A stretch of 64,000 nucleotides of DNA from Terrimonas sp. GTDB taxonomy: Bacteria; Bacteroidota; Bacteroidia; Chitinophagales; Chitinophagaceae. The notes beneath the pieces were generated by a model. It was given only the letters and a program-made list of their open reading frames with translations. It had not been told where the DNA came from and did not search any database. The stretch covers positions 62,001 through 126,000 of the forward strand of contig NZ_QCZJ01000003.1 of assembly GCF_003075435.1 (NCBI RefSeq). The letters run 5' to 3'. Shown here piece by piece: positions 34,069 to 44,755 of the stretch. The translations under genes and the position numbers were made by a program. Positions within the stretch are counted from its first letter, which is position 1. Each line of letters begins with the position of its first letter.

Positions 34069-35889
34069 TTAATCAGGGCGTTTACCATCCAGGAAAGTAT
34101 TGATAGTACTTATCTGGGTTTGGTCGTTTTCATCTTTTTTTACGGAATAATTACTGTAGAATTTTTCTACTGATGCGAGTGCATCTTTTAATTGAAAATT
34201 GCGGCGAACATAAGCTGGTACATTTTCAAACTCATTATTAGGATCCGCAGCATTGTAAGACAAATTGCGCAACTTGTTTATACGTTCTGCCGCTCTCCGT
34301 TTTTGATCTTCTGCCTCGTCCTGCATCGCAGGCTCCTCGACAGAATAGCTTTCGCTTAGAGTTGTCGGTACGATGGGCTCGTTCGCCGCATTGGAATCTT
34401 TTATCACCATCTGCATTTCATTTGTTTGCCCGTCGGCAACCTCTTTACTTTGAGATGATGAAATGTCATCCGTGGTTTTTAAAGCCGAATCTGTTTTAAC
34501 AGGTTCATCCGCATATATATTGGATGGCTTTGACAAATAACCACCTGACGTCGGGGTGGTGCTAGCTTCTTTAATATAAGTTGTGTTAATATCTAAACGG
34601 GTTGCCGGGTTAGGCGAGAAATCCAAAGTGATTTCTTTTGCTTCTTTTTCAATGGATGGAGGCGGGGTTGAAGGTAATGAAGAAATATCTAAATGCAATA
34701 TTTCTTTCTCTTCTTTTCGATCAATTTCAGGAGATGTGCTCACTATATCCAGAACACTTTTATTCTCAGCAACTTCTGTAATGGTAGGCGCCATCGGGTC
34801 TTCTACCAGCGCTACTTTTGGCGTTTCCTGCTTATTTACTTCCTGCCCGTCAAGCGTAAGTATGATTTTTTCCGGAGCCTTCTTTTCTTCAGGCTTTCTT
34901 ACTTCTTCTTTTGCAAACGGATCTTTATGATCAAAGCCTGTGGCTATTAATGTTATACCAATTTTGTTGTCAAGGCTATTATCATATCCAAGGCCGAGTA
35001 TTACATTGGTATGCTCTCCTGCCTGGCTGATCAGGTAATTCTGAATAATATCCACTTCGTCCATCGTAAACTCTGATTCTCCTTCAGCAGAATTGATATT
35101 GATAAGTATCCATTTTGCCCCACGGATATCATTATCGTTCAACAACGGAGAGTTAATAGCATCCTGTATGGCTTTTTGCGCCCTGTTTTCTCCATCAGCA
35201 GAAGCGCTGCCCAGTATGGCAACACCACCATCACGCATAACTGTGCATACATCGGCAAAGTCAACATTTATCTGTCCGGTTGAGTTGATCACATCAGTTA
35301 TACACTTTGCAGCGGTGGCAAGTATATTATCGGCTTTGGCAAACGCGGCACGCATGGTAAGGTTGCCATACTGATGACGCATTTTGTCGTTGCTGATAAC
35401 CAGCAATGTATCAACATAATCCTTTAGTTTATTAATGCCTTCCTGTGCCTGCGCGAATCTTTTTTTGCCCTCGTAAGCAAACGGAGTGGTAACAATACCA
35501 ACGGTGAGTATGCCAAGGTCTTTACAGATTTTTGCAAGTATAGGCGCACCACCGGTACCTGTACCTCCACCCATGCCGGCTGTAATAAAGGCCATCTTGG
35601 TATTTACTTCAAGTATCCTCCTTATTTCTTCAAGGCTTTCTTCAGTAGCCTGCCTGCCAATATCCGGATTGGCACCTGCTCCAAGCCCTTGTGTAAGCAT
35701 GGGTCCAAGCTGCACTTTATTAGGAACCTTACTCAGCGAAAGTGCCTGGGCATCTGTGTTACAGATGATGAAGTTAACGCCATCAATGTCCTGGCTAAAC
35801 ATGTGGTTTACCGCGTTGCTTCCGCCGCCGCCTACTCCAATCACTTTAATGATGGATGACTTCTCTTTAGGCAAATCAAAGTGTATCAT
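34069..35889 (-). CDS. ftsZ: cell division protein FtsZ
   Basis: 606 aa, tubulin-like GTPase forming the Z ring. GTP-binding GGGGSNAVNHM (20-30), G box GGGTGTG (107-113) and the T7 loop NVDFADV are intact. After the globular domain (about 1-320) comes an unusually long acidic, Pro/Ser/Thr-rich linker of roughly 210 residues (about 325-535). The C-terminal tail contains FENVPAYVRRNFQL. E. coli FtsZ has 383 aa; the long linker is a Bacteroidota trait. Last gene of the dcw cluster; the gap to ftsA holds a heptamer array. Confidence 0.97.
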   Translation of the reverse strand: MIHFDLPKEKSSIIKVIGVGGGGSNAVNHMFSQDIDGVNFIICNTDAQALSLSKVPNKVQLGPMLTQGLGAGANPDIGRQATEESLEEIRRILEVNTKMAFITAGMGGGTGTGGAPILAKICKDLGILTVGIVTTPFAYEGKKRFAQAQEGINKLKDYVDTLLVISNDKMRHQYGNLTMRAAFAKADNILATAAKCITDVINSTGQINVDFADVCTVMRDGGVAILGSASADGENRAQKAIQDAINSPLLNDNDIRGAKWILININSAEGESEFTMDEVDIIQNYLISQAGEHTNVILGLGYDNSLDNKIGITLIATGFDHKDPFAKEEVRKPEEKKAPEKIILTLDGQEVNKQETPKVALVEDPMAPTITEVAENKSVLDIVSTSPEIDRKEEKEILHLDISSLPSTPPPSIEKEAKEITLDFSPNPATRLDINTTYIKEASTTPTSGGYLSKPSNIYADEPVKTDSALKTTDDISSSQSKEVADGQTNEMQMVIKDSNAANEPIVPTTLSESYSVEEPAMQDEAEDQKRRAAERINKLRNLSYNAADPNNEFENVPAYVRRNFQLKDALASVEKFYSNYSVKKDENDQTQISTINTFLDGKRPD

Positions 35890-35968
35890 ATTGTCGCTTA
35901 ATTTTTATTCTTACCAGCATGATATAAGCTGCTAAGCATGTTGTGAATTAATGGTTGTAAGTATGTTG

Positions 35969-36024
35969 AGCTATCAGCAGTCAGCTTTCAGCTATTAGCT
36001 GATACCTGATTGCTGATAGCTAAA
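35969..36024 (-). repeat. heptamer tandem array A (ftsZ-ftsA gap)
   Basis: Eight contiguous 7-bp units: AGCTATC, AGCAGTC, AGCTTTC, AGCTATT, AGCTGAT, ACCTGAT, TGCTGAT, AGCTAAA. It ends 2 bp from the ftsA stop codon. Confidence 0.65.
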
Positions 36025-36026
36025 GG

Positions 36027-37394
36027 CTATTTCAACTGCTGATCTCCTTCTTCTTTAAACAAATCAATCAACCCCCCTTTTATGGAATCCATAAAATCTT
36101 TCAGGCTTTTACGTTTTCTGGTTTTCTCTTCACCCAGGCCTTTCACTTTTGTTGCTGCTTCAGGCACTGGTTCTTCTTCTTTTATTTCCTTAGCTATGAA
36201 CTTTAAAAGCTTTGGTTTTTCCAGTGTATTCTCATATACATTATATCCTTTAAGAATTAAACCAATACAGGTTGCATACATTGGTTTGGTTAATTCATCT
36301 ATATGACCGGAAGCAAGGTGTTCATTAGGAAAACCTATGCGTGCATCCAACCCTGTGATATATTCTGTTAACTGAATTAAATGCTTTAACTGTGAACCGC
36401 CTCCTGTTAACACAATACCTCCGTTCAGCATTTTCTTTTCAATGCCTACCTGGTTTAAATGATAGGTTACAAAATCAAGTATCTCACTCATTCTTGCCTG
36501 TATGATTTTTGCAAGGTTCTGTACGCTGATTTCTTTAGGCGTCATGCCGCGTAATCCGGGGATAGTGATATAGGCATTGTTTCTCGCTTCATCCATCAGG
36601 GCGCTGCCAAACTTCACTTTCATTTGTTCAGCCTGTGTTTTTAAAACACCCAACCCTGTTTTAATATCATTGGTGATATTTTCTCCGCCAAAGGGTATAA
36701 CAGCAGTATGTTTTAAAATGCCTTCATAAAAAACAGCAATATCCGTTGTGCCACCACCAATATCTACAATAACAACGCCAGCTTCAAGATCCTGCTCGCA
36801 CATAACAGCCGCTGCTGAAGCTAAAGGCTGCAATACGAGGTCTTTAACCTGCAGGCTCGATTTTTCAACACTCCTGTTGATATTTCTTATCGCGTTTCTG
36901 TCGCCTGTGATAATATGGAAATTAGCGCCAACTTTTACACCGCTATATCCTATAGGGTTGGTAATGTTTTGAAAATTATCTACTGTAAACTCCTGCGGTA
37001 TCACATCAATGATCTGGTCGCCTGCCGGTATATATGTTTTGTATTGATTGGATACCAACTGGTCAATTTCCGCCTGGGAAATTTCTTCATCCGTATTATG
37101 ACGAACAATATCACCACGAGTTTGCAGGCTTTTAATATGATGCCCTGCAATACCCACATATACTTCATTGATCTCAAGATCAGGATTGGAAGCATAGCAA
37201 TTTTCGAGTGCTGCCTGTATGGCTTTGATCGTTTGATCAATATTCAGCACCATGCCGTGCTGCACACCATTGCTGTTGGCACGACCGAAGCCAAGTATCT
37301 CTAATTTGCCATACTCGTTTTTTCTGCCGGCTATAGCGGCAATTTTTGTTGTTCCTATATCAAGTCCTACTATAATGGGTTGTTCGTTATTCAT
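36027..37394 (-). CDS. ftsA: cell division protein FtsA
   Basis: 455 aa, actin-like ATPase that tethers FtsZ to the membrane. PHOSPHATE-1 motif GLDIGTTKIAAI (10-21), the 1C domain (EVYVGIAGHHIKS) and the VVDIGGGTTDIAVF phosphate-2 motif are visible; the adenosine motif is VLTGGGSQL. The C-terminal end has a basic/hydrophobic amphipathic region (SLKDFMDSIKGGLIDLFK) expected for membrane binding. Its start overlaps ftsQ by 8 bp. Confidence 0.96.
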   Translation of the reverse strand: MNNEQPIIVGLDIGTTKIAAIAGRKNEYGKLEILGFGRANSNGVQHGMVLNIDQTIKAIQAALENCYASNPDLEINEVYVGIAGHHIKSLQTRGDIVRHNTDEEISQAEIDQLVSNQYKTYIPAGDQIIDVIPQEFTVDNFQNITNPIGYSGVKVGANFHIITGDRNAIRNINRSVEKSSLQVKDLVLQPLASAAAVMCEQDLEAGVVIVDIGGGTTDIAVFYEGILKHTAVIPFGGENITNDIKTGLGVLKTQAEQMKVKFGSALMDEARNNAYITIPGLRGMTPKEISVQNLAKIIQARMSEILDFVTYHLNQVGIEKKMLNGGIVLTGGGSQLKHLIQLTEYITGLDARIGFPNEHLASGHIDELTKPMYATCIGLILKGYNVYENTLEKPKLLKFIAKEIKEEEPVPEAATKVKGLGEEKTRKRKSLKDFMDSIKGGLIDLFKEEGDQQLK

Positions 37395-38241
37395 GGTCGT
37401 TGATTTGTTGCGTTGGATTGTTGGTATTATTTATATCGTTTAATGTTATTGCTGATTTTTTTGCATCTCTTCGTATAGCTACTACCTGCCCTTTATACTG
37501 TACATCAATAGAAGCATAGGTATTCCATCCTGTTTTTGCCAGCACTTCTTTATAAAATATATACAGCTTTCTGAATTTAACATCAAGGTCAGCGCCATTA
37601 CCTAATACAATTTTATGCTCACCAATTTTTGGATACAGCTCAAATTGTTTTTTATCCGAATAATTTACCTGTTCAACCTGTGCTGTCCAGAAACTGTTTT
37701 TTTCTAAAAATTCGCTGATGGATTGTATTTGGCTGAGCACTGTACTATCTGCGGCGTTCCATTTTGTTTTGTCTAGCGGGCAATTGGTAAATACCGGCAC
37801 ACGCGCAGAAAACCTCGTACTTAAAGGCAGGCGCATCCAGTCCTTATCTATGTAAAAACTTTTACCTGCTGCAGTAAATATCCTTGCCATCGGCTCACGC
37901 TCTTTTATTTTAACCTGCAAAATTTCATTATTGTCGAAAAAGAGCTCAGCATCTTTTATCCACATATTATGCTCAAGCGTTTTTTCCATCTGCTGCAGAT
38001 CAAAATCCTTGATTGCTTTTCCCTTTATTACCGGTGACATGTGTGTAAGCATTCCGGTAATATCATTTTTGTCGGCAAAAAGATTATTTTTTACATCGCC
38101 GGTATCAATATTTATTCCGGCACAGGTTTTATCATCTCTTTTTCGCATAGCAGCAATAAGAAACACCACCAGGCATATGCCGGCCGCTACCCATAAAGTA
38201 GCTGCAATAAACCGTCCTATTTTTTTCCTGTTCAGTTTCAT
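37387..38241 (-). CDS. ftsQ: cell division protein FtsQ
   Basis: 284 aa. Basic N terminus, one TM helix (about 13-28), then the periplasmic POTRA and beta domains. Sequence is poorly conserved; identity rests on size, topology, IKEREPMARIF and its place between murC and ftsA. Bridges early and late division proteins (FtsB/FtsL). Confidence 0.88.
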   Translation of the reverse strand: MKLNRKKIGRFIAATLWVAAGICLVVFLIAAMRKRDDKTCAGINIDTGDVKNNLFADKNDITGMLTHMSPVIKGKAIKDFDLQQMEKTLEHNMWIKDAELFFDNNEILQVKIKEREPMARIFTAAGKSFYIDKDWMRLPLSTRFSARVPVFTNCPLDKTKWNAADSTVLSQIQSISEFLEKNSFWTAQVEQVNYSDKKQFELYPKIGEHKIVLGNGADLDVKFRKLYIFYKEVLAKTGWNTYASIDVQYKGQVVAIRRDAKKSAITLNDINNTNNPTQQINDHE

Positions 38242-38246
38242 ATTAT

Positions 38247-39620
38247 TTAAGCTGTGATGATTTTTTTTATTGGCTCAATCAATTTATCTATATCTCCTGC
38301 GCCGGCTGTTATCAGTAAAGCGTTTTTATTTTGTTTATAATCATGCTCTACCCAATTCATTAATGCTTCCTTACTCTTAATAGATTTATTGGGATTTTTC
38401 ATCCTGCTCAGAATCATTTCACTTGTAACGCCTTCCATTGGCAACTCGCGTGCAGGGTATATGGGTAATAAAACTGTTTCATCTGCCAAGTCGAGGCTTG
38501 CCGCAAATGCATCAGCAAAATCCTTTGTTCTGCTAAACAAATGCGGCTGAAAAATAATCGTGCATTTTTTTTGAGGGAACAGCAATTTTGCTCCACTCAG
38601 CAATGCTTCCAGTTCCGCAGGATGATGCGCATAATCATCTACATACACAATACCGTCACCATCAGCCACAGGAACTATATACTCAAATCTTCTTTTCACT
38701 CCTTTAAAATCAGCTACCGCTGCTTTTATTTTTTCATCATCTATATTAAGCGCTTTAGCTACGCCTATTGCCACTGAAACATTTTCCACATTATGCAAGC
38801 CGCCCATGTATAGCCTTATATCTTTAATAAGTACTTGCGGTGTTTTTACATCAAATAAATATCCTCCGTTATTTGATCGTATGTTTTCCGCATGTATATC
38901 TGCCCTCCATTGCTGAATACTATATGTATAGTGATGGTCAGCTTTCAGTTCATGCTCTAATCCAAACTTGCTGAAAAGGGTACCATTTTTTTTTATTTTT
39001 CCAGCGAACGCTATAAACGCATTCTCCATTTCCTCTGCTGTTCCATATATATCCAAATGGTCGGCATCCATTGCGCTGATCACTGCAATATCAGGACTGA
39101 GTTTTAAAAAACTCCTGTCGTATTCATCAGCCTCCACCACACAAACATTATTCGGGCTGCTCCAGAAATTACTGTTATAGTTGGCAGCTATGCCTCCGAG
39201 AAATGCATTGCAACCATAACCTGTGTGACGCAGTATATGCGCTATCATGGTTGTAATAGTAGTCTTGCCATGCGTGCCTGCTACGCAGATATTAAAAGAA
39301 CTACGGGTGATCATGCCCAGCACATCGCTGCGCTTTAATAAATCATATTCATGCTGCTGGTAATACAGCAACTCCGTATGATTCTTGGGAATAGCCGGGG
39401 TATACACAACAATATCGGTGTCTTTGGGCGCCAGTTCCACATCATCTGTATAATGAATATTTATATCTTCAGCAGTTAGTTGCTGTGTTAATGTGGTTTC
39501 TGTTCTGTCATAACCACTCACATCTTTACCCAGCGACTTAAAATACCTCGCCAGGGCGCTCATGCCAATGCCGCCGATACCGATAAAATATACTTTCTGT
39601 ATGTCCTTCAGTTCCTTCAT
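38247..39620 (-). CDS. murC: UDP-N-acetylmuramate-L-alanine ligase
   Basis: 457 aa Mur ligase adding L-Ala to UDP-MurNAc. N-terminal FIGIGGIGMSALA (12-24), ATP loop GTHGKT (115-120), EADEYDRSFL, and DDYAHHPAE near the C-terminal domain, all MurC-specific. 5 bp upstream of ftsQ. Confidence 0.97.
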   Translation of the reverse strand: MKELKDIQKVYFIGIGGIGMSALARYFKSLGKDVSGYDRTETTLTQQLTAEDINIHYTDDVELAPKDTDIVVYTPAIPKNHTELLYYQQHEYDLLKRSDVLGMITRSSFNICVAGTHGKTTITTMIAHILRHTGYGCNAFLGGIAANYNSNFWSSPNNVCVVEADEYDRSFLKLSPDIAVISAMDADHLDIYGTAEEMENAFIAFAGKIKKNGTLFSKFGLEHELKADHHYTYSIQQWRADIHAENIRSNNGGYLFDVKTPQVLIKDIRLYMGGLHNVENVSVAIGVAKALNIDDEKIKAAVADFKGVKRRFEYIVPVADGDGIVYVDDYAHHPAELEALLSGAKLLFPQKKCTIIFQPHLFSRTKDFADAFAASLDLADETVLLPIYPARELPMEGVTSEMILSRMKNPNKSIKSKEALMNWVEHDYKQNKNALLITAGAGDIDKLIEPIKKIITA

Positions 39621-39627
39621 TAAACGA

Positions 39628-40725
39628 TTACTGCTTTCTGATTACTTTTAATACTTCGTCTGCCACCACTTCGTCAGCATCTGTTATTGCCAGCCTGCTG
39701 ATATTATTTTTTAATTGCAGTCTTTCATTTTCATCCAATGCCAGGTCAATGGCCGTTGTTACCAGCTTATCTTTTGCTTCGCTGTCTTTTACCATCAGTG
39801 CTGCACCTTTTTCCGTAAGCCTGCGGGCATTCACTGTTTGATGATCTTCTGCCGCGAAAGGGTAGGGAACAAAAACCACCGCCTGCTTTACCACACATAA
39901 TTCCGCTACCGACATTGCGCCTGCTCTTGATATCACTACATCAGCCGCTGCAAAAGCGTATTCCATTTTTGTAATGAAATCGTTGGTCCATATCCCTTTT
40001 TTGCCTTCCGCCATTTTTTTTGCCTGCTCCGCGAAGGGCTTGCCTGTTTGCCATATCAACTGCATATCATTCTTTTCAAAAGCATCAATGCCTGCAGCTA
40101 TAGCTTCGTTGATGGATTTTGCACCAAGACTTCCGCCTGTTACCAGTATCGTTTTCTTATCACTGCTCAATCCAAAAAATTGTAAACCTTCTTCTTTACT
40201 TACACTATTGGCCAGTATGCTCTTACGCACCGGATTGCCGGTAACCAGTATTTTTTCCCCAGGGAAAAACTGTTCCATACCATCGCTGCCTGTAAATACC
40301 CTGCTTGCCCTTTTGCTCAACTGAATATTAGCTTTACCTCCAAAAGAATTTGCCTCGTGAATAAATGTTGGGATGCCTTTGGTTTGTGCAAACCGCAAAG
40401 CCGGAAAGCTTGAATATCCGCCAACACCTATCACTGCATCTGGCTTAAAACCATTAATAATGTTTCTAACCTGGAAGAAACTTTTAATGATCTTAAAAGG
40501 CAAGCCGATATTTTTTATCAAAGAGCTCCTGTTAAACCCTGCTATATCCAAACCTTCTATTCTGTAGCCTGCCTGTGGCACTTTTTCCATCTCCATTTTC
40601 CCTTTAGCACCCACAAACAGTATATCTATATCCTTGTCTTTTTCTTTTAATGCATTGGCAATGGCTATCGCAGGAAATATATGACCTCCTGTTCCGCCGC
40701 CTGCTATGATTATTCTTTTTGCCAA
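39628..40725 (-). CDS. murG: undecaprenyl-PP-MurNAc-pentapeptide GlcNAc transferase
   Basis: 365 aa, GT28 enzyme converting lipid I to lipid II at the inner membrane face. N-terminal loop GGGTGGHIFPA (9-19), VGVGGYSSFPAL, ILVTGGSLGAKSIN and the donor-site motif SRAGAMSVAEL are all present. Confidence 0.97.
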   Translation of the reverse strand: MAKRIIIAGGGTGGHIFPAIAIANALKEKDKDIDILFVGAKGKMEMEKVPQAGYRIEGLDIAGFNRSSLIKNIGLPFKIIKSFFQVRNIINGFKPDAVIGVGGYSSFPALRFAQTKGIPTFIHEANSFGGKANIQLSKRASRVFTGSDGMEQFFPGEKILVTGNPVRKSILANSVSKEEGLQFFGLSSDKKTILVTGGSLGAKSINEAIAAGIDAFEKNDMQLIWQTGKPFAEQAKKMAEGKKGIWTNDFITKMEYAFAAADVVISRAGAMSVAELCVVKQAVVFVPYPFAAEDHQTVNARRLTEKGAALMVKDSEAKDKLVTTAIDLALDENERLQLKNNISRLAITDADEVVADEVLKVIRKQ

Positions 40726-40743
40726 TGTTTATAATTTCTTAGT

Positions 40744-41940
40744 TTATGCGTTAACGGCAGTTGCCGCATTACCTTCCATCTTTTCCGCGTTCCGTGCCAC
40801 ACTCAGTAAAATACCAATTGCCAGGCAGGTAAATAAAAAGCTGCTTCCCCCCATGCTGACCAGCGGCAGCGGCACACCGGTAACAGGAAACAGGTTTACA
40901 TTCACTGCCATATTTACCAGCGCCTGTATCACGAGTGTAAAGCTTAATGCAAGCGCCAGAAAAGCACCAAATGCAAAAGGACATTTTTTAAATATTCTTA
41001 TGCTCCGGAAAAGGAAAAGCAGGTATATGAATACTATCGCTATACCGCCTATCAATCCATATTCCTCTATAATAATGGAGTAGATAGAATCACTGTAAGG
41101 ATGCGGCACAAAATTGCGTTGCTCACTATTGCCGGGTCCAAGCCCGAACCACCCGCCTTTGGCGATGGCAATTTTCATTTGCTGCACCTGGTAAGCAGAT
41201 TCATGTTTATCGGAATACGCAAAATCCTGTATTCGTTTTATCCAGGTAGGTATACGACCGATCTGCAACACAGCAGGAAGCTCTTTGCTTTGTCCTTCTT
41301 CCTTATTGTAATACCCTGTGGCAATAGTTACCAGTATTACCAATGGAATTAAAGCAATCCCAACAACCATTGCAATATGTTTTACGCTTACCCTGCCAAT
41401 AAACATCAGCATTATGCTTGTTGCACCAATCAATAATGCAGTGGAAAGATTTGCAGGGGCTATAAGCATGCAGGTAATACCAACAGGCACAATCAACGGC
41501 AGAAATCCTTTCTTAAAGTCTTTTATATCATCCTGCGAACGGCTGAGCTGGCGCGACAGGTACATAAATAATGCAAGCTTTGCCAGGTCAGATGTTTGAA
41601 AGGTAAGATTGATGATAGGGAGCTTTATCCATCTTGTTCCTTCATTAATTTCAGCACCAAAGAAAAGGGTATAGATCAACAAGGGGATAGAAATAACATA
41701 TAATACCAATGCTACCCTTGAGTAGATAGTATAGTTAATACGGTGGGCAAAATAAATGATCAATAAACCAACTGCTGTAAAAGCAAACTGCTTAAACAGG
41801 TATGATTCGGCACTTTTGGATAAACGATATGCAAGCGTGCCCGTGCTGCTGTATACCACAAGCATACTCACCAGGGTGAGCAGTATTACTGCTGCCCATA
41901 TCACTTTGTCGCCTTTGGTTTTATTTAGTAGTGCCTGCAT
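40744..41940 (-). CDS. ftsW: lipid II polymerase / division protein FtsW
   Basis: 398 aa SEDS-family glycosyltransferase with about ten TM helices. Conserved features: MLVVYSSTG, LAKLALFMYLSRQL, FGLGPGNSEQRNFVPHPYSDSIYSIIIEEYG with the catalytic-type Asp in the large loop, and PVTGVPLPLVSMGGSSF. Works with the PBP encoded by ftsI. Confidence 0.95.
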   Translation of the reverse strand: MQALLNKTKGDKVIWAAVILLTLVSMLVVYSSTGTLAYRLSKSAESYLFKQFAFTAVGLLIIYFAHRINYTIYSRVALVLYVISIPLLIYTLFFGAEINEGTRWIKLPIINLTFQTSDLAKLALFMYLSRQLSRSQDDIKDFKKGFLPLIVPVGITCMLIAPANLSTALLIGATSIMLMFIGRVSVKHIAMVVGIALIPLVILVTIATGYYNKEEGQSKELPAVLQIGRIPTWIKRIQDFAYSDKHESAYQVQQMKIAIAKGGWFGLGPGNSEQRNFVPHPYSDSIYSIIIEEYGLIGGIAIVFIYLLFLFRSIRIFKKCPFAFGAFLALALSFTLVIQALVNMAVNVNLFPVTGVPLPLVSMGGSSFLFTCLAIGILLSVARNAEKMEGNAATAVNA

Positions 41941-41948
41941 TTTTTTTG

Positions 41949-42055
41949 AGCTATCGGCTGTCAGCTATCAGCTGTCAGCAATCAGGTTTCAGAACTTTTT
42001 TGTCTATTATTTCGAGTTCCAGGTTTCACGTTTGACCATTCACCATTCCCCCTCA
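41949..42055 (-). repeat. heptamer tandem array B (ftsW-murD gap)
   Basis: Two blocks: AGCTATC, GGCTGTC, AGCTATC, AGCTGTC, AGCAATC, AGGTTTC (41949-41990), and AGGTTTC, ACGTTTG, ACCATTC, ACCATTC, CCCCTCA (42021-42055). The second block overlaps the murD stop codon. Confidence 0.6.
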
Positions 42056-43393
42056 CAGTTCCCTCACCGCTTCTTTAAACTGCCTCCCCCTGTCTTCGTA
42101 GTTTTTGAACAGGTCAAAACTTGCACAGGCAGGACTCAGCAACACCACATCTCCTTTATTTGCTAAATGAAAAGCCGCCTGCACTGCTTCTTTAGCGCTG
42201 GCTGTATTTACCATCACTTCCACATGCTTTCCAAATGCTTCATGAATTTTCCTGTTATCAACACCCATGCATACTATTGCTTTTACTTTTTCCTTTACCA
42301 GCTCAAGCAAAGCAGAATAATCATTACCCTTATCAACTCCGCCGAGTATAAGAATGGTAGGTTGCGTCATGCTTTCCAAAGCAAACCAGGTGCTGTTTAC
42401 ATTCGTTGCCTTGCTATCGTTAATGAAATTTACACCGCGCACCGTAGTAACATTTTCCATGCGGTGTTCAAGATTTTCAAAGGTTTCTACTGCTTCGCGT
42501 ATCTTTTCTTTGCGAATGCCGATAGTTGCTCCTGCCAGTGCTGCTGCCATAGTGTTGTATTGGTTGTGCCTGCCTTTAACTGCAAAGTCAAACACACTGG
42601 TCGTAAATTTTTCTCCGTCTGTCTGTATCGTCATAATATTCTCTTTAATGTAAGCTCCTTTTGGTAGTTGGTAGTACATGGTAAATGGCAATGAATTAGA
42701 ATGTAATGGGTTTCTTGCTATATAGTCAGTGATCACAGGATCATCGACGCAGTATATAAAAGTATCCTGCGGCGTTTGGTTTTTTATGATATTGAATTTG
42801 GATCTTATGTAGTTTTCAAACTTGTGCTCGTACCTGTCAAGATGATCTTCTGTTATATTCAACAGAACAGCTATATCCGGCCTGAATGTTTTTATATCAT
42901 CCAACTGAAAACTGCTGATCTCTGCTACATACAACACTTTCGGATCTGTTGCCACCTGCTTTGCAAATGAGTAACCGATGTTTCCTACCAACGCGCAATC
43001 AATACCACCGGTTTTACATATATGCCAGATCAAAGAAGTAGTTGTACTTTTCCCATTACTTCCGGTGATGGCAATAATCCTGCTATCACCTTTATACCTG
43101 TATGCCAGTTCTATTTCACTGATTATTTCAATGCCTTTCGCTCTTATCTTTTTTACCAGTTCGTTTTTTTCGGGTATGCCCGGGCTCTTCATTACTTCAT
43201 CTGCATTCAGTATTCTTTCTTCACTGTGTTTTCCTTCTTCAAATGCAATATCATATTGCAGCAATTCGTTTTTATATTTTGGTTGAATTGTACCTCCATC
43301 CGAAAGGAACACATCATATCCCTGCTTTTTTGCAAGGATGGCTGCACCTATGCCGCTTTCTCCTCCACCTAATATGACCATTCTTTTTACCAT
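42053..43393 (-). CDS. murD: UDP-N-acetylmuramoylalanine-D-glutamate ligase
   Basis: 446 aa Mur ligase. N-terminal GGGESGIGAAILAK (9-22), ATP loop GSNGKSTT (111-118), LNITEDHLDRY, NDSKATN and LLSPACASFDLFKNYEDRG, which is specific to MurD. Its stop lies in a heptamer array. Confidence 0.97.
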   Translation of the reverse strand: MVKRMVILGGGESGIGAAILAKKQGYDVFLSDGGTIQPKYKNELLQYDIAFEEGKHSEERILNADEVMKSPGIPEKNELVKKIRAKGIEIISEIELAYRYKGDSRIIAITGSNGKSTTTSLIWHICKTGGIDCALVGNIGYSFAKQVATDPKVLYVAEISSFQLDDIKTFRPDIAVLLNITEDHLDRYEHKFENYIRSKFNIIKNQTPQDTFIYCVDDPVITDYIARNPLHSNSLPFTMYYQLPKGAYIKENIMTIQTDGEKFTTSVFDFAVKGRHNQYNTMAAALAGATIGIRKEKIREAVETFENLEHRMENVTTVRGVNFINDSKATNVNSTWFALESMTQPTILILGGVDKGNDYSALLELVKEKVKAIVCMGVDNRKIHEAFGKHVEVMVNTASAKEAVQAAFHLANKGDVVLLSPACASFDLFKNYEDRGRQFKEAVREL

Positions 43394-43421
43394 GCTGCTA
43401 TATCCTTCTCTCTATATTTTA

Positions 43422-44741
43422 TTATCTCATTTTAAATGTTGCGATTGCAAATAATACACAGAGTATGGTTACAATCCAGAACCTTACTGCTATCTTGCTT
43501 TCGTGATACCCCAGCTTTTGATAGTGATGATGGAGCGGGCTCATTAAAAAAATGCGCCTCCCTTCGCCATACTTTCGCTTGGTGTATTTGAAATAACTCA
43601 CCTGTAATATCACGCTCAGGTTTTCTACCAAAAACACACCACAGAATATAGGTATCAATAATTCTTTTCTTACAATAATGGCAAGCGATGCAATAATGCC
43701 TCCAAGCGCAAGACTTCCGGTGTCACCCATAAATACCTGCGCCGGATAGGCGTTATACCATAGAAATCCTATGCATCCGCCAACAAATGCACCCACGAAA
43801 ACCGATAGTTCCCCGAGGTTGGGGATATACATAATATTGAGATACTCTGCAAACCTGGTGCTGCCGCTCACATACACAAATACACCGAGACATGCACCAA
43901 TCAATGCACTTACACCCGCCGCAAGCCCGTCAAGCCCGTCAGTAAGATTTGCCCCATTTGATACAGCGGTGATGATAAGTGTAACAGCAATGATATATAC
44001 AACCCATGTATATTTCTCCATACCATCACCCAGCCAGGTAATGAGCCGACTGTAATTAAATTCATGGCTTTTTACAAAGGGGATAGTGGTAATAGGTGTT
44101 TTCACAACCGCGTACCTGTGCTCTTTGCCTTCCATCGTTACAATGGTATCGCCAATCTTTTTTTCTCCTCTCTTTAAAATATCTGTTACCTGGTTTGTTC
44201 CCTGCGGGTTATAATATTCTCTCCATACCACCACATTATCATTAAAGTATAATGTAGCGCCGATGATGACGCCTAACCCTATCTGCCCGATTATTTTTGA
44301 TATACCCGCTAAACCGTCGCTGTCTTTCTTCTTATAATTTTCTCCTTTGGCCTGCGCTGTCTTTCTTGCTTTAATTTTTAAGTAGTCATCCATAAAACCA
44401 ATAAAGCCCAGCCATACGGTACACAGCAACATTAAACGGATATATACTTTATCGAGATCTGCAAATAATAATGTTGGTATCAATATCGCCAGCAGGATAA
44501 TGATACCACCCATAGTAGGCGTTCCTTTTTTCTGCTGCTCACCGGCAAGCCCTAGATCACGAACACTTTCACCGATCTGTTTTCTTTTTAAAAGATTGAT
44601 CAGCCTTTTTCCATATACCGTTGATATGAACAGGGATAATAAAACAGCCAGCAGTATTCTGAACGTGAGAAACTGCATTAACCCGCTGCCCGGGAATTTT
44701 ATGCCTTCAAATTTTAACCACTCAAATAAATGATACAGCAT
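43422..44741 (-). CDS. mraY: phospho-MurNAc-pentapeptide transferase
   Basis: 439 aa, ten-TM enzyme making lipid I. Active-site motifs: [18 protein letters not shown] (Asp pair) and [12 protein letters not shown], plus [16 protein letters not shown] and the MSPLHHHY His motif. It is about 80 residues longer than E. coli MraY owing to an extra hydrophilic segment (about 160-225) between helices; Bacteroidota homologues are typically longer too. Confidence 0.96.
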   Translation of the reverse strand: MLYHLFEWLKFEGIKFPGSGLMQFLTFRILLAVLLSLFISTVYGKRLINLLKRKQIGESVRDLGLAGEQQKKGTPTMGGIIILLAILIPTLLFADLDKVYIRLMLLCTVWLGFIGFMDDYLKIKARKTAQAKGENYKKKDSDGLAGISKIIGQIGLGVIIGATLYFNDNVVVWREYYNPQGTNQVTDILKRGEKKIGDTIVTMEGKEHRYAVVKTPITTIPFVKSHEFNYSRLITWLGDGMEKYTWVVYIIAVTLIITAVSNGANLTDGLDGLAAGVSALIGACLGVFVYVSGSTRFAEYLNIMYIPNLGELSVFVGAFVGGCIGFLWYNAYPAQVFMGDTGSLALGGIIASLAIIVRKELLIPIFCGVFLVENLSVILQVSYFKYTKRKYGEGRRIFLMSPLHHHYQKLGYHESKIAVRFWIVTILCVLFAIATFKMR

Positions 44742-44755
44742 TTTGGCTTGTTATT

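Noticed and set aside
35969-36024. Heptamer arrays considered as CRISPR repeats
   Set aside because: Period is 7 bp with no spacers or repeats of 20-40 bp and no cas genes.
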